Origin: an uncultured Candidatus Melainabacteria bacterium
GTDB lineage: Bacteria > Cyanobacteriota > Vampirovibrionia > Gastranaerophilales > Gastranaerophilaceae
Direction: 5' to 3'
Assembly: GCA_934757255.1 (NCBI GenBank)
Contig: CAKVLL010000018.1
Coordinates: 1-35,887, forward strand
DNA: 35,887 nucleotides
The notes beneath the pieces were generated by a model. That model made no database searches. It was given only the letters and a program-made list of their open reading frames with translations, and had not been told where the DNA came from. Position 1 is the stretch's first letter. Each line of letters starts with the position of its first letter. A program made the translations under genes and the position numbers. Shown piece after piece: positions 1 to 6,734 of the stretch.

Positions 1-383
1 TTACCTGTGATTTCAGTTGTTTTTGAACTGTCTTTTTCATCAGGAACAGTAATTGTAACTTCTTTTCCGACCATTGAAAGCGTTTGAGTAATTTCCGCAT
101 TCATTGACATATCTTTGTACATTGCAGAAATATAGTTCATACAATTTGTTAAACCTGTATTCATTTGAGTCATTTGCTCAAGAGAAGAATACTGAGCCAA
201 CTGCGATAACCATTCTGTATTATCAGTCGGTTGTGTCGGGTCTTGGTTCTTTAATTGTTGCAACATAAGATTCAAAAACATGCTACTGTCATTTGTAGAA
301 CTTGTTTTTCTATCCGTTGTATTTGATTGTGTAAATGCAGTCTGGTTCTGCAAATTTGTTATTTCAGTTGAAACTGTGGTCAT
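1..383 (-). CDS. flgD: Flagellar hook assembly scaffold FlgD (3' end outside window)
   Basis: FlgD caps the growing flagellar hook and lets hook subunits assemble; it is exported by the flagellar type III apparatus. Only the first 127 codons or so are present and the reading frame is open to the left edge. The visible part has the FlgD core, FLNLMLQQLKNQDPTQP at about residues 41-57, followed by LAQYSSLEQMTQMN, which is diagnostic for the family. The ATG at 381-383 is preceded by a good AGGAG site on the minus strand. It lies 9 nt downstream of the fliK stop and is the third gene of the fliJ-fliK-flgD run, the usual hook-gene order. Confidence 0.93.
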   Translation of the reverse strand, partial: MTTVSTEITNLQNQTAFTQSNTTDRKTSSTNDSSMFLNLMLQQLKNQDPTQPTDNTEWLSQLAQYSSLEQMTQMNTGLTNCMNYISAMYKDMSMNAEITQTLSMVGKEVTITVPDEKDSSKTTEITG

Positions 384-392
384 AACCTTCTC

Positions 393-1640
393 CTAATTTT
401 CTTCATTTTGCGCAAATGACATCATTTCTTCAAAACGTTCTTTTTCCTTTTGTCCTTTGCGTGAGCCTTGCTCTTTGTTTTCGCCTCTTGAACCTTCTTG
501 TTCAGTCCAATCCGCGTTGTATTCACTCTCTTGCGTTTCGCTTAATTTAACCGTTACATTGTCAACATTAACGCCTTGTGCTAACAATGAATCTTTAAGT
601 CCATCCAAACCCTTCATAATAAGATTTTTAGCATCCTGCGTAGCAACCGTAAATTGTGCCGACAAACCTTCTTTTGTATTAATAAGTTGTACCGAAACCT
701 TACCCAAAGACTCAGGATTCAAAACAATGTTTACCTTAGAGCCTGTATTCATGTTTTCCATTTGTTTGGAAATTTGATCAATAATTTTGCTCGGTGTAAC
801 ATCGCTGTTTCCTGTTGGCTTCGCCGCTTGAAGCGATACATTAGACTGAGTAGAGTCTGTTTTTAACTCCCCAAAATTTGCGTCTGCTTGCTGCAAACTC
901 GCCTTAATCCCCTGTTCTTCCGCTGTCTGGTTTTGCATCAAATCTGAGCTCTCTTCTTCACCTGATGACGTATCAGCTTCTACAGATTCAATGTTTAACT
1001 CTCTCAAAGTATCTTCGTCAACAAGTTCTTCTAAAGTTTTTCCTTCACTCTCCTCTGTATTTTCCGCTTTTAGAGGCATAATTTCAGGCAAATCATCTGT
1101 GTTGTTGAATCCGAAATCTTCAAGCACCTTATCCAAATCTATTCCGTTAATTGTTACATTAAGTTCATTTTCTAATGTTTCACTAACATTCTCAATTACT
1201 TTTTCTGCAACGTTCTTAACTGTATTTTCAACTTGTCCTATTTGGTTTGCAATTTGTTCCACCAAAGGCTGAACAAGATTTTGTAATGTTGTTTCTACAT
1301 CTTCCAAAGTTGTATTTTCTGAAACCGAATCTTCTGATTCTATAGCACTATCCGTAACTTCTGTATCATCAGCACTTGCTAAAGATAAATTTAAAGCTGA
1401 TTCACTTCCAACTTCTTTGTATGTTTCTTGAATTTTATCTTGCAATTTTTGGAAAGTATTTTCCGCAGTTTTTTTCATTCCGCCAATACTGTCTTTTACT
1501 GCATTAGCTTTTGCTTGCAAATTTGTTTGTTTATCCAAAACATTTTGGAAATCAAACTGCGTAAAGTCTTTAGCACTTAATTTATCACTAAATGACTGTT
1601 GATTATTAGTTATTAAATTGTTTAATAATGCTTGTGTCAT
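393..1640 (-). CDS. fliK: Flagellar hook-length control protein FliK
   Basis: FliK acts as a secreted ruler that switches export from hook to filament subunits. The 415-aa protein has the expected build: a long low-complexity, acidic and Gln/Asn-rich N-terminal part (about 1-280) and a folded C-terminal Flg_hook domain (about 285-370) containing VNIVLNPESLGKVSVQL and the following amphipathic segment. The tail after 375 is highly charged. The start ATG overlaps the stop of fliJ as ATGA, so the two are translationally coupled. Family assignment rests on the C-terminal domain and on the neighbours fliJ and flgD. Confidence 0.92.
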   Translation of the reverse strand: MTQALLNNLITNNQQSFSDKLSAKDFTQFDFQNVLDKQTNLQAKANAVKDSIGGMKKTAENTFQKLQDKIQETYKEVGSESALNLSLASADDTEVTDSAIESEDSVSENTTLEDVETTLQNLVQPLVEQIANQIGQVENTVKNVAEKVIENVSETLENELNVTINGIDLDKVLEDFGFNNTDDLPEIMPLKAENTEESEGKTLEELVDEDTLRELNIESVEADTSSGEEESSDLMQNQTAEEQGIKASLQQADANFGELKTDSTQSNVSLQAAKPTGNSDVTPSKIIDQISKQMENMNTGSKVNIVLNPESLGKVSVQLINTKEGLSAQFTVATQDAKNLIMKGLDGLKDSLLAQGVNVDNVTVKLSETQESEYNADWTEQEGSRGENKEQGSRKGQKEKERFEEMMSFAQNEEN

Positions 1641-2080
1641 CCGAGTCTGAACCTTGCTGATGTTATATCGTCAATTTCTTTCATTTCCGCTTGCAGAAAG
1701 CTTTTATAAAACTCTTTTTCTTGCTTTTCTTTAAGCTTTTTAAGGACTTCTACTTTTTGATGCGCTTCTTTTACTTCTTGTTGTTTTCTTGAAAGAATGT
1801 GTTTTGTGTTATTGATTATTCTTTCTTGATTGTTTGCGTCAGTTACGAGTTTTATACCGAATTTTCTGTGGCTTTCAATTTGCATAATATCCAACTCTGA
1901 CGCCGAATAAAGAGCTTCCATCTCTAAAGTATTATTATCTTGAGCGTTCAGGATATTTTGAAGTTTTTCTTGTTGCAAATTTAAAGCTGCAACAATTTTA
2001 GCCATTTCCATTTGTCTTTGCTCAAGTTCTTTTTCTCGCATGTCAAGCACGACTTGCAATCGAAACTTGAATTTCTTCAA
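1637..2080 (-). CDS. fliJ: Flagellar export chaperone FliJ
   Basis: FliJ is a small coiled-coil protein that sits in the export ATPase FliI and helps drive flagellar protein export. The 147-aa product is almost wholly helical, with heptad-like charged stretches and the typical N-terminus FKFRLQVVLDMREKELEQ. Length fits the family. The start is a TTG (2078-2080), supported by a purine-rich GAGGTAGG site just upstream and by the conserved MKKFKFRLQ opening; no better ATG exists. It heads the fliJ-fliK-flgD transcript and its stop overlaps the fliK start. Confidence 0.9.
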   Translation of the reverse strand: MKKFKFRLQVVLDMREKELEQRQMEMAKIVAALNLQQEKLQNILNAQDNNTLEMEALYSASELDIMQIESHRKFGIKLVTDANNQERIINNTKHILSRKQQEVKEAHQKVEVLKKLKEKQEKEFYKSFLQAEMKEIDDITSARFRLG

Positions 2081-2255
2081 TTTTACCTACCTCACCAAGA
2101 TGATACTAAAATTAATACTATTAGTACCTCTTATACTTTACATCATGTCGGCATGCTTCCCATCATTTATATGGTTGATTTATTTTTAATTAATCAAAAA
2201 AATTTTTGTCGTAGGGATGAGAATAGAACGGAGATAATTATATATATTTGTTTTT

Positions 2256-2386
2256 GGTGCAAAAAATTGCACCCTACCTTTTTTCAATTGAAAATGGATA
2301 ATGGACAATGGAAAATTATTTAAAACAATTTTCAATTTTCCACTTTCAACTTTCCATTTAAGAAGTAGGGTGCAAATTTTTGCACC
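2256..2386. repeat. Palindromic repeat family R1, complete copy (R1a)
   Basis: About 131 bp whose ends are near-perfect inverted repeats: GGTGCAAAAAATTGCACCC at the left and its complement at 2367-2386. The interior (about 2285-2365) is also an imperfect inverted repeat built on AATTGAAAATGGA / TCCATT, so the whole unit folds into one long hairpin. Related copies lie at 3697-3810 and 5311-5381. No coding capacity. It fills most of the 365-bp gap between fliJ and the Xre gene at 2446. It looks like a MITE or large REP-type element; no transposase for it is visible here. Confidence 0.75.
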
Positions 2387-2445
2387 ATTAACGTTTATGT
2401 GTTTGCCATGTTAGATGAAATAGTTTAACGCAATCTATCAACATC

Positions 2446-2661
2446 CTAAACATCTTCAAATAAATCTTTTAATGATACATTAAGAGCCTTCGCTATATCA
2501 ATTAATGTATACAAAGAAGGGTGGTCAAAACCAACTTCTATTTTGCCAACAAAATTTAAAGACTTGCCAATTCTATCTGCAAGAATTTGTTGAGTAATTC
2601 CTTCTTTTTTACGGAATTTCTTAATATTAAGTCCAAGTTGTTGAAATTCTTGTTCGTGCAT
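2446..2661 (-). CDS. Small Xre-family HTH regulator
   Basis: A 71-aa protein that is essentially one HTH_3 domain: LGLNIKKFRKKEGITQQILADRIG, then the recognition-helix region and SLYTLIDIAKALNVSLKDLF, the standard end of an Xre fold. DNA-binding repressor by family. It is transcribed away from the 72-aa gene at 2757. The 95 bp between them hold TATAAT-like boxes facing both ways and the inverted repeat ATAATT-gtt-AATTAT at about 2684-2698, a plausible operator. No clear ribosome site precedes the ATG. Its target is inferred from position only. Confidence 0.85.
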   Translation of the reverse strand: MHEQEFQQLGLNIKKFRKKEGITQQILADRIGKSLNFVGKIEVGFDHPSLYTLIDIAKALNVSLKDLFEDV

Positions 2662-2721
2662 TACGTACAGTCTAAACGTAAATAATTGTTAATTATACGT
2701 GCTAGAATTACATAATTAGTG

Positions 2722-2727
2722 TATAAT
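2722..2727 (+). promoter_or_regulatory. -10 box for the 72-aa gene in a shared divergent control region
   Basis: TATAAT lies 30 bp before the ATG at 2757. A matching -35 is not convincing. The surrounding 2662-2756 interval also contains CGTATAAT read on the minus strand, suitable for the Xre gene, so both genes could be controlled from one operator. Confidence 0.45.
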
Positions 2728-2756
2728 ATTTTTGCTTTTTAAATGGGATATAAAAT

Positions 2757-2975
2757 ATGAAACAAGAATTAATAAAACATTTAAATAATATAGAACACTT
2801 GGTACAAAAAAATTATATTACATTAGAAGTAATAAAAAACTTTTGTGAAAATTGTGATGGTGGTTTTGAAAGCTCTCAAAAAACGCTTATAATATTGAGA
2901 GATATGATTAAACAACAAAAGTCTGTTTTGAATGGTTTTAACACATTTATTGCATCACTAAAAGAACAAAAATAA
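2757..2975 (+). CDS. Hypothetical protein, 72 aa, paired with divergent Xre
   Basis: I do not recognise this protein. It is short, predicted mostly helical and soluble, with two cysteines in NFCENCDGG at about residues 28-36. It is the only gene on the plus strand between the Xre regulator at 2446 and the repeat at 2994, and it follows a TATAAT box. The divergent small Xre gene makes regulation by that protein likely. It has no signal peptide or membrane segment. It could be a small antitoxin-like or regulatory protein, but nothing in the sequence proves a role. Confidence 0.6.
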   Translation: MKQELIKHLNNIEHLVQKNYITLEVIKNFCENCDGGFESSQKTLIILRDMIKQQKSVLNGFNTFIASLKEQK

Positions 2976-2993
2976 TTTTTGCTAAATAACAGA

Positions 2994-3041
2994 AAGCAGG
3001 TAGCGTGTGAAAAGCGCAAGCGGTTCACACACTACCTGCTT
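2994..3041. repeat. Palindromic repeat R3a (18-bp stem)
   Basis: The arms AAGCAGGTAGCGTGTGAA (2994-3011) and TTCACACACTACCTGCTT (3024-3041) pair over 18 bp with one G-T wobble around the 12-nt loop AAGCGCAAGCGG. A diverged relative with the same AAGCG(C/T)AAGC core lies at 5256-5297. It may act as a transcription terminator for the 72-aa gene or be a REP-like repeat. No U-tract follows, so I prefer repeat. Confidence 0.65.
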
Positions 3042-3068
3042 CGATGACAATGGTCCAATACTCTAACC

Positions 3069-3096
3069 TTGAAAAACTCAAATTATAGTTTATAAT
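3069..3096 (+). promoter_or_regulatory. Promoter of the 3103 structured RNA
   Basis: TTGAAA at 3069-3074 and TATAAT at 3091-3096 are spaced 16 bp apart. The predicted start, about 3103, is exactly where the closing helix of the RNA begins. No ORF on the plus strand uses this promoter. Confidence 0.6.
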
Positions 3097-3102
3097 ATAA
3101 AT

Positions 3103-3190
3103 AGATAGTTTTGATACGGTAAATCTCGATACCGAGACTTTAGGTCACAGAGGGATAATTCGAGTCCTCATAATCAAAACTATCTTTTTA
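3103..3190 (+). ncRNA. Candidate structured small RNA (RNA1), tRNA-like shape
   Basis: A 13-bp perfect helix (AGATAGTTTTGAT at 3103-3115 with its complement at 3173-3185) closes a multibranched interior and is followed by TTTTT, as for an intrinsic terminator. Inside are two mutually exclusive hairpins, CGGTA/TACCG (3117-3134) and TCTCG/CGAGA (3124-3137), and a third arm GAGG/CCTC around TTCGAGT (3150-3169). The TTCGAGTCC and GGTCACAG strings recall a tRNA T-arm, but the arms do not pair as a tRNA. It has its own promoter. Its last ~11 nt overlap the end of the convergent gene at 3180. See the similar RNA at 30638-30729. Confidence 0.55.
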
Positions 3191-3662
3191 TTTGTTTATA
3201 TCGTGCTATATCTTTATTTAATTGTTTAATGTTTGTCTTGTGAAAAGTTGTTAAAAAGTTTTCACGTCCATCTTTGGTATTTTTAATTACAAACTGATAT
3301 AAGCAATTATTAATCTTAAAATAGATTAGATTTTTTTCATTTTTTAATAAAATGTACTCTGCGTTGCAGAGAAAATATTCTAATTGTAAGTATTCTTGAA
3401 AAGTTATTTCAGGATGCTCAATCATATTTTTGAGCAAACTATCCATAGATAACTTTAGCTTTTGAGTCTTACTTTTGAGCGTATCGGTAATATATAGAGG
3501 CATATCTGCAATAAAATAAAAGCTATTTAAAATTGTTTTGTCATAATTTTGTCGGTAATAATTTATTGTATGATTTGAGTTGTTAAGAATAGATAGTGCG
3601 TTATCATACATATCTTTAAATTCTTGGTATTCTTGAAAATTACTCACAAAAACCTCTCTCAT
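3180..3662 (-). CDS. Hypothetical protein, possible BECR/RelE-like RNase toxin
   Basis: A 160-aa protein of uncertain family. Residues about 112-145 read as a beta-rich end, YFKINNCLYQFVIKN then KDGRENFLTTFHKTN, a layout that resembles the last strands of barnase/EndoU/colicin/RelE-like (BECR) nucleases. That likeness is my impression, not a firm hit. The N-terminal 100 residues are helical. The ATG at 3662 has no ribosome site; a GTG at 3645-3647 follows AGAGAGG and is a good alternative start (155 aa). Its 3' end overlaps the convergent RNA1 by about 11 nt, an arrangement that could mean antisense or RNA-antitoxin control. Confidence 0.55.
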   Translation of the reverse strand: MREVFVSNFQEYQEFKDMYDNALSILNNSNHTINYYRQNYDKTILNSFYFIADMPLYITDTLKSKTQKLKLSMDSLLKNMIEHPEITFQEYLQLEYFLCNAEYILLKNEKNLIYFKINNCLYQFVIKNTKDGRENFLTTFHKTNIKQLNKDIARYKQIKR

Positions 3663-3696
3663 ATTAGGTTAACACAAATTTATAATATTTGTTTTC

Positions 3697-3810
3697 GGTG
3701 CAAAAATTTGCACTCTACTTTTCTAAATTGAAAATGGATAATGGACAATGGAAAATTATTTAAAACAATTTTCAATTTTTCAATTTCAATTTTCCATTGA
3801 AAAAAGTAGG
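3697..3810. repeat. Palindromic repeat R1b, right end lost
   Basis: Matches R1a from the left terminal repeat (GGTGCAAAAATTTGCAC) through the AATTGAAAATGGATAATGG interior to AAAGTAGG, then breaks off where R2a starts at 3812. An R2 unit therefore appears to have been inserted into, or fused to, the right arm of this R1 copy. Confidence 0.7.
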
Positions 3811-3811
3811 T

Positions 3812-3888
3812 AGTATTCAACATTTTCATTGAACACGACACAAATTTTTGAGATGTTATTGTCGTGTTGGATGTCAATTGTCCAACAC
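3812..3888. repeat. Palindromic repeat family R2, copy R2a
   Basis: Begins GTATTCAACATTTTCATTGA, continues ACACGACA, and ends TTGTCGTGTTGG...TCCAACAC, so the two halves are inverted copies; each half can also form its own small hairpin (TTCAA/TTGAA). The second copy is at 4450-4525. Noncoding. Confidence 0.65.
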
Positions 3889-3919
3889 CGATCAACTGAC
3901 TCTGTACTCTTTTGAGATG

Positions 3920-3948
3920 TTGAATTCAATATTCCTATTTGATATAAT
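3920..3948 (+). promoter_or_regulatory. Promoter of the lipoprotein gene, predicted leaderless start
   Basis: TTGAAT (3920-3925), 17-bp spacer, TATAAT (3943-3948). The predicted start, 6-7 nt after the -10 box, falls on the A of the ATG at 3955, which fits with the absence of any ribosome-binding site. Confidence 0.65.
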
Positions 3949-3954
3949 CGTGCT

Positions 3955-4434
3955 ATGAAAATAAATTATATTAAAACTTTTTTAGCAGGTACTATGCTTA
4001 CAGGGATAACAGCGTGTCAAAATCAAACATTAAAACCAACAACCCGTCCTTTGTTAACCTCAGGTACAAAAGAGGTAGTGGATTCTTTTGCGAAAGATGG
4101 GAAAAGAATTATTAATAATCCCGAATACAAATGTTTTGGAAAGGATACAATACCGCTTAATTTTTATATGAGTTCTGCAATGCTTGAAAGAAGACTGAAT
4201 CGTTACATGACCGCGGCTAATCCACAGGTCAAAATTGGAGAAAAATCCGAAGAAAAACTAAAATTGTGCGGTAAAGTTCTTTACAATGAAGTTGAAAAGG
4301 TTGATGTTAAAGAACCTAAATATGTTGAGCAAAAAGCTGTGATTGATAACTCAAATTATTATAGCTATTCTTGGTATGAAGTAGTACATGTTCCTGTTAA
4401 ATATTACGGTAAACTAAATCCTGCGTTAAAATAA
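3955..4434 (+). CDS. Putative lipoprotein, 159 aa
   Basis: The N-terminus has a lysine, a hydrophobic core (about 7-18) and the lipobox ITAC with the lipidated cysteine at residue 21, so this is a predicted membrane-anchored lipoprotein. The mature part is unrecognised; it contains three further cysteines or so and a Tyr-rich segment (NYYSYSWYEV, about 131-140). The gene stands alone between R2 repeats. The mRNA is probably leaderless because the -10 box ends 6 nt before the ATG. Function unknown; a cell-envelope role is inferred from the signal only. Confidence 0.75.
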   Translation: MKINYIKTFLAGTMLTGITACQNQTLKPTTRPLLTSGTKEVVDSFAKDGKRIINNPEYKCFGKDTIPLNFYMSSAMLERRLNRYMTAANPQVKIGEKSEEKLKLCGKVLYNEVEKVDVKEPKYVEQKAVIDNSNYYSYSWYEVVHVPVKYYGKLNPALK

Positions 4435-4449
4435 AATGTAGCGTGTAGA

Positions 4450-4525
4450 CCGTGTTCAACATTTTCATTGAACACGACATTAAATTTCCTGCTTTAGTCG
4501 TGTTGTATAAGAATTGTTCAACATG
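4450..4525. repeat. Palindromic repeat R2b
   Basis: CGTGTTCAACATTTTCATTG, continuing to AACACGACA, matches R2a almost exactly in its left half; the right half (AGTCGTGTTG...TTCAACATG) is the inverted partner. It lies just after the lipoprotein gene and might also act as its terminator. Confidence 0.65.
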
Positions 4526-4663
4526 ACCTCATACTACTGCCTATGTCTTAAGAAAATGTTTGTAAAGATTTATTAATAAATTACGATTTTTAGGCAATTT
4601 TTATCCTTCACAAAACTTAAATAGGGCAAAATTGTGTGATGAAAAATAGAAGGAAATTTTAGA

Positions 4664-5158
4664 ATGAACAACAGTATAAATTCAACAAGTCCAAATTTTG
4701 GTGCGAAAGTTAATTTAGAAGAAATTGCAGGTAGATTAAAAGGTAAAAATCCTGATGCTATTAAAAAGTTTGTTGAATCCGGAACAAAAGATTATCCAAA
4801 AGATAGCTTTGATTTTATTGCCCACGATAACGGCGATGTTAAAATGCTTTTTACAGGCGCGAAGGGTATTGGCGAACATGCTTTAATATTAAAAAATGCC
4901 GATTTTAATGAATTAATCAAAAATACAAGTCATAACATTGCTGATACATTTAAATTAGCTTGCGAAGTTTTAAAAGATGCAGTAGTAATGGATAAAAAAG
5001 CCGCAAAAGAAGTTGATACAGCAATTAAAAAAGGTAAGATTATTGAAGATTCACCCGAAATTGATAGAATGATTGAAAAATCAGACGACAAAGTTGCTAA
5101 ATATGTAAAAGAAATGCTTGAAGATGATGTAGTTTTATCTAAAGCAAAGTTTTTATAG
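4664..5158 (+). CDS. NFGA-tagged hypothetical protein, 164 aa
   Basis: Unrecognised apart from its N-terminus: SPNFGAK at residues 9-15, a short tag I associate with many proteins of the Gastranaerophilales. The remainder is Lys/Glu/Asp-rich and predicted helical with no membrane segment. AGAAGGAAAT lies a good distance ahead of the ATG. The neighbours are a lipoprotein and a transglutaminase-like protein with a similar N-terminal tag, which hints at shared localisation or export, but the meaning of the tag is unknown to me. Confidence 0.75.
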   Translation: MNNSINSTSPNFGAKVNLEEIAGRLKGKNPDAIKKFVESGTKDYPKDSFDFIAHDNGDVKMLFTGAKGIGEHALILKNADFNELIKNTSHNIADTFKLACEVLKDAVVMDKKAAKEVDTAIKKGKIIEDSPEIDRMIEKSDDKVAKYVKEMLEDDVVLSKAKFL

Positions 5159-5255
5159 ATAACAATGTAAGTTTTAATTAGACGAACTGTCAGTTGGGCA
5201 TACCTACCCAATAAAAACATTAAAACATTTTGACATTTAAAAAATTATAACTATA

Positions 5256-5297
5256 AGAATGTAGAATAAGAAAAGCGTAAGCTGTTCTACTTATTAT
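5256..5297. repeat. Palindromic repeat R3b (diverged)
   Basis: GTAGAA and TTCTAC bracket AAAAGCGTAAGCTG, the same core as R3a (AAAAGCGCAAGCGG). It occupies part of the 298-bp gap before the gene at 5457. Confidence 0.5.
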
Positions 5298-5310
5298 GTA
5301 ATATTAATTT

Positions 5311-5381
5311 GTGTAAAAAATTGCACCCTACCTTTTCTACATCAAAAATGAATAATGGGAAATTATTTAATAAAATTGCCT
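5311..5381. repeat. Palindromic repeat R1c (truncated, diverged)
   Basis: GTGTAAAAAATTGCACCCTA matches the R1 left terminal repeat, and the following AAAATGAATAATGGGAAATT matches the interior with small deletions. The right half is absent. Confidence 0.6.
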
Positions 5382-5456
5382 TTTGAGTTACATTGTAAAC
5401 CGTAAAAATATTTTTTTTAAATAGCAAATTTTATTTTTACAATTTTTAAAAGTAAT

Positions 5457-6149
5457 ATGAACGTACAATCAAAACCATATCAACCTACATTTTGTGCAAG
5501 AAACCTTGAAATTAGGCGCGCTGATAAAATAATGCGAAATTTAATGCTTGAATATCCTGCATTTTCAACGTCAAGAGTGAAGTATTATAATATTTTTAAA
5601 AAACATAAGAAGCAAACTTTAAATAAGACTTTGCCGATATATTGGCGTCTTAGTGATATGCGGGGTCAGTTGTTAAAATATCATGGAGTTGATTTTGTTA
5701 ATAAAACTTTAGAGATGGTAAAAAGAGAAAAAAGTGCCAATTGTGCCGAGTTTGCAACAATGGCGAGTGCTGCATTTTTAGCAAACGGATATAAAGATGT
5801 AAGATTAGGCTCTTTAAGAATAAATTATTTAAAAAGTGGCTCAATGCCGTCGAAAACTAGTGAAAAAGCTGACCACAGAGTTCTTATTGTTAACGCCGGA
5901 AAAGGTGCAAAACTCGATAACCCTAGTACATTTTCTAAAAAAGCTATTATTGTCGACCCATGGAGCGGTTTTTGTGACTATGTTTCCAATGCTTTTAACG
6001 TATATAAAGGAATCTTTCTTAGAAATTTAACTCCAGAGAAGGAAACTGCGTCAAAAAAATTTACATTTACAGAATGTGAACCGCAGAAGGTTACATCAAA
6101 AATATCTTCATATATGAAAAAGAGATATTCTGAATTAGTTATTAAATAA
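5457..6149 (+). CDS. Transglutaminase-like cysteine protease-fold protein
   Basis: 230 aa with an ordered Cys/His/Asp set typical of transglutaminase or papain-fold enzymes: SANCAEFATMASAAF puts Cys96 at a helix start, KADHRVLIVN gives His140 in a strand, and AIIVDPWSG gives Asp167 in the next strand. In such folds these residues form the catalytic triad for amide hydrolysis or acyl transfer. The N-terminus YQPTFCARN (8-16) resembles the NFGA tag of the preceding gene. There is no signal peptide. The ribosome site is weak. It could be a host-directed or peptidoglycan-directed enzyme; similar triads occur in secreted effectors, but the substrate cannot be read from sequence. Confidence 0.6.
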   Translation: MNVQSKPYQPTFCARNLEIRRADKIMRNLMLEYPAFSTSRVKYYNIFKKHKKQTLNKTLPIYWRLSDMRGQLLKYHGVDFVNKTLEMVKREKSANCAEFATMASAAFLANGYKDVRLGSLRINYLKSGSMPSKTSEKADHRVLIVNAGKGAKLDNPSTFSKKAIIVDPWSGFCDYVSNAFNVYKGIFLRNLTPEKETASKKFTFTECEPQKVTSKISSYMKKRYSELVIK

Positions 6150-6241
6150 TAATTTTTAAATATTTTTCTATTTGCTAACAAATTATATATTTACGTGTTT
6201 TATGGTTAATAATTAATAAAATAAAAGGAGATATTGTAAAA

Positions 6242-6529
6242 ATGAACATCAACAAAATTCCAACGTTAACTAAAGTAAAAGCTATGACATTAGGTGTATT
6301 ACTTTGTGGAAGTACAGTAATGTGTAATCATTCAAAAAATGAATATGTAAAAACTTTAAAGAATAGTGTCAAAGAAAAAGTTGCGCCAGAAGTATATCAA
6401 AGTTATGAAGAGCAATCAGCTAAATTTGGTGCAAATGAAGCTAAAGTTTTTAAAAATGCTTATGATTCAATAAAAAGTGCTGATAGAAATTATTTTGAAG
6501 GTTTTCAAAACGTAAGAAGTTTTGAGTAG
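6242..6529 (+). CDS. Small secreted or lipoprotein-like protein, 95 aa
   Basis: Begins with a Lys-containing n-region and a hydrophobic stretch AMTLGVLLCGSTVMC (about 14-28), so a Sec signal or lipoprotein signal is likely; the residue before Cys28 is Met, which makes lipidation doubtful. The mature 65 aa are charged and helical with KFGANEAKVFKNAYDSI. A strong AAGGAGA site precedes the ATG. No family recognised. It is the last gene before the tRNA. Confidence 0.65.
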   Translation: MNINKIPTLTKVKAMTLGVLLCGSTVMCNHSKNEYVKTLKNSVKEKVAPEVYQSYEEQSAKFGANEAKVFKNAYDSIKSADRNYFEGFQNVRSFE

Positions 6530-6578
6530 GTGTTTTTTTACTTTAATACAAAAAAAGAATAAAAAATTAAAAAACCCC

Positions 6579-6606
6579 TTTACAAAAAAAAATCACCATG
6601 TACAAT
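6579..6606 (+). promoter_or_regulatory. tRNA-Ala promoter
   Basis: TTTACA (6579-6584), 16-bp spacer, TACAAT (6601-6606). The predicted start, about 6613, gives a 46-nt leader before the tRNA. Confidence 0.55.
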
Positions 6607-6658
6607 AATAAATGTAGCCGATATCAAATAGAGGTTACGCGACCAAAACAACCGAAAT

Positions 6659-6734
6659 GGGGGTTTAGCTCAGCTGGTAGAGCACCTGCTTTGCACGCAG
6701 GGGGTCAGGAGTTCGAATCTCCTAACCTCCACCA
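6659..6734 (+). tRNA. tRNA-Ala (anticodon UGC)
   Basis: Folds as a full cloverleaf. The acceptor GGGGGTT pairs with AACCTCC (one G-U). The D-arm is GCTC...GAGC. The anticodon stem CCTGC/GCAGG carries the loop TTTGCAC with anticodon TGC. The T-arm is AGGAG-TTCGAAT-CTCCT. CCA is encoded at 6732-6734. Its last 8 nt begin the 67-bp direct repeat that bounds the 16.7-kb element, and the first recombinase gene runs antisense into it. The tRNA itself is intact. Confidence 0.98.

Noticed and set aside
3103..3185. tRNA gene suggested by TTCGAGTCC and a terminal helix
   Set aside because: The closing helix is 13 bp, the TTCGAGT loop is not flanked by a pairing 5-bp stem, and no 7-nt anticodon loop exists.
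3103..3190. Retron msr/msd RNA, because of the long inverted ends
   Set aside because: No reverse transcriptase is encoded anywhere in the window.
3680..3895. 71-codon minus-strand frame
   Set aside because: It lies entirely within repeats R1b and R2a, so it is repeat sequence read as protein.
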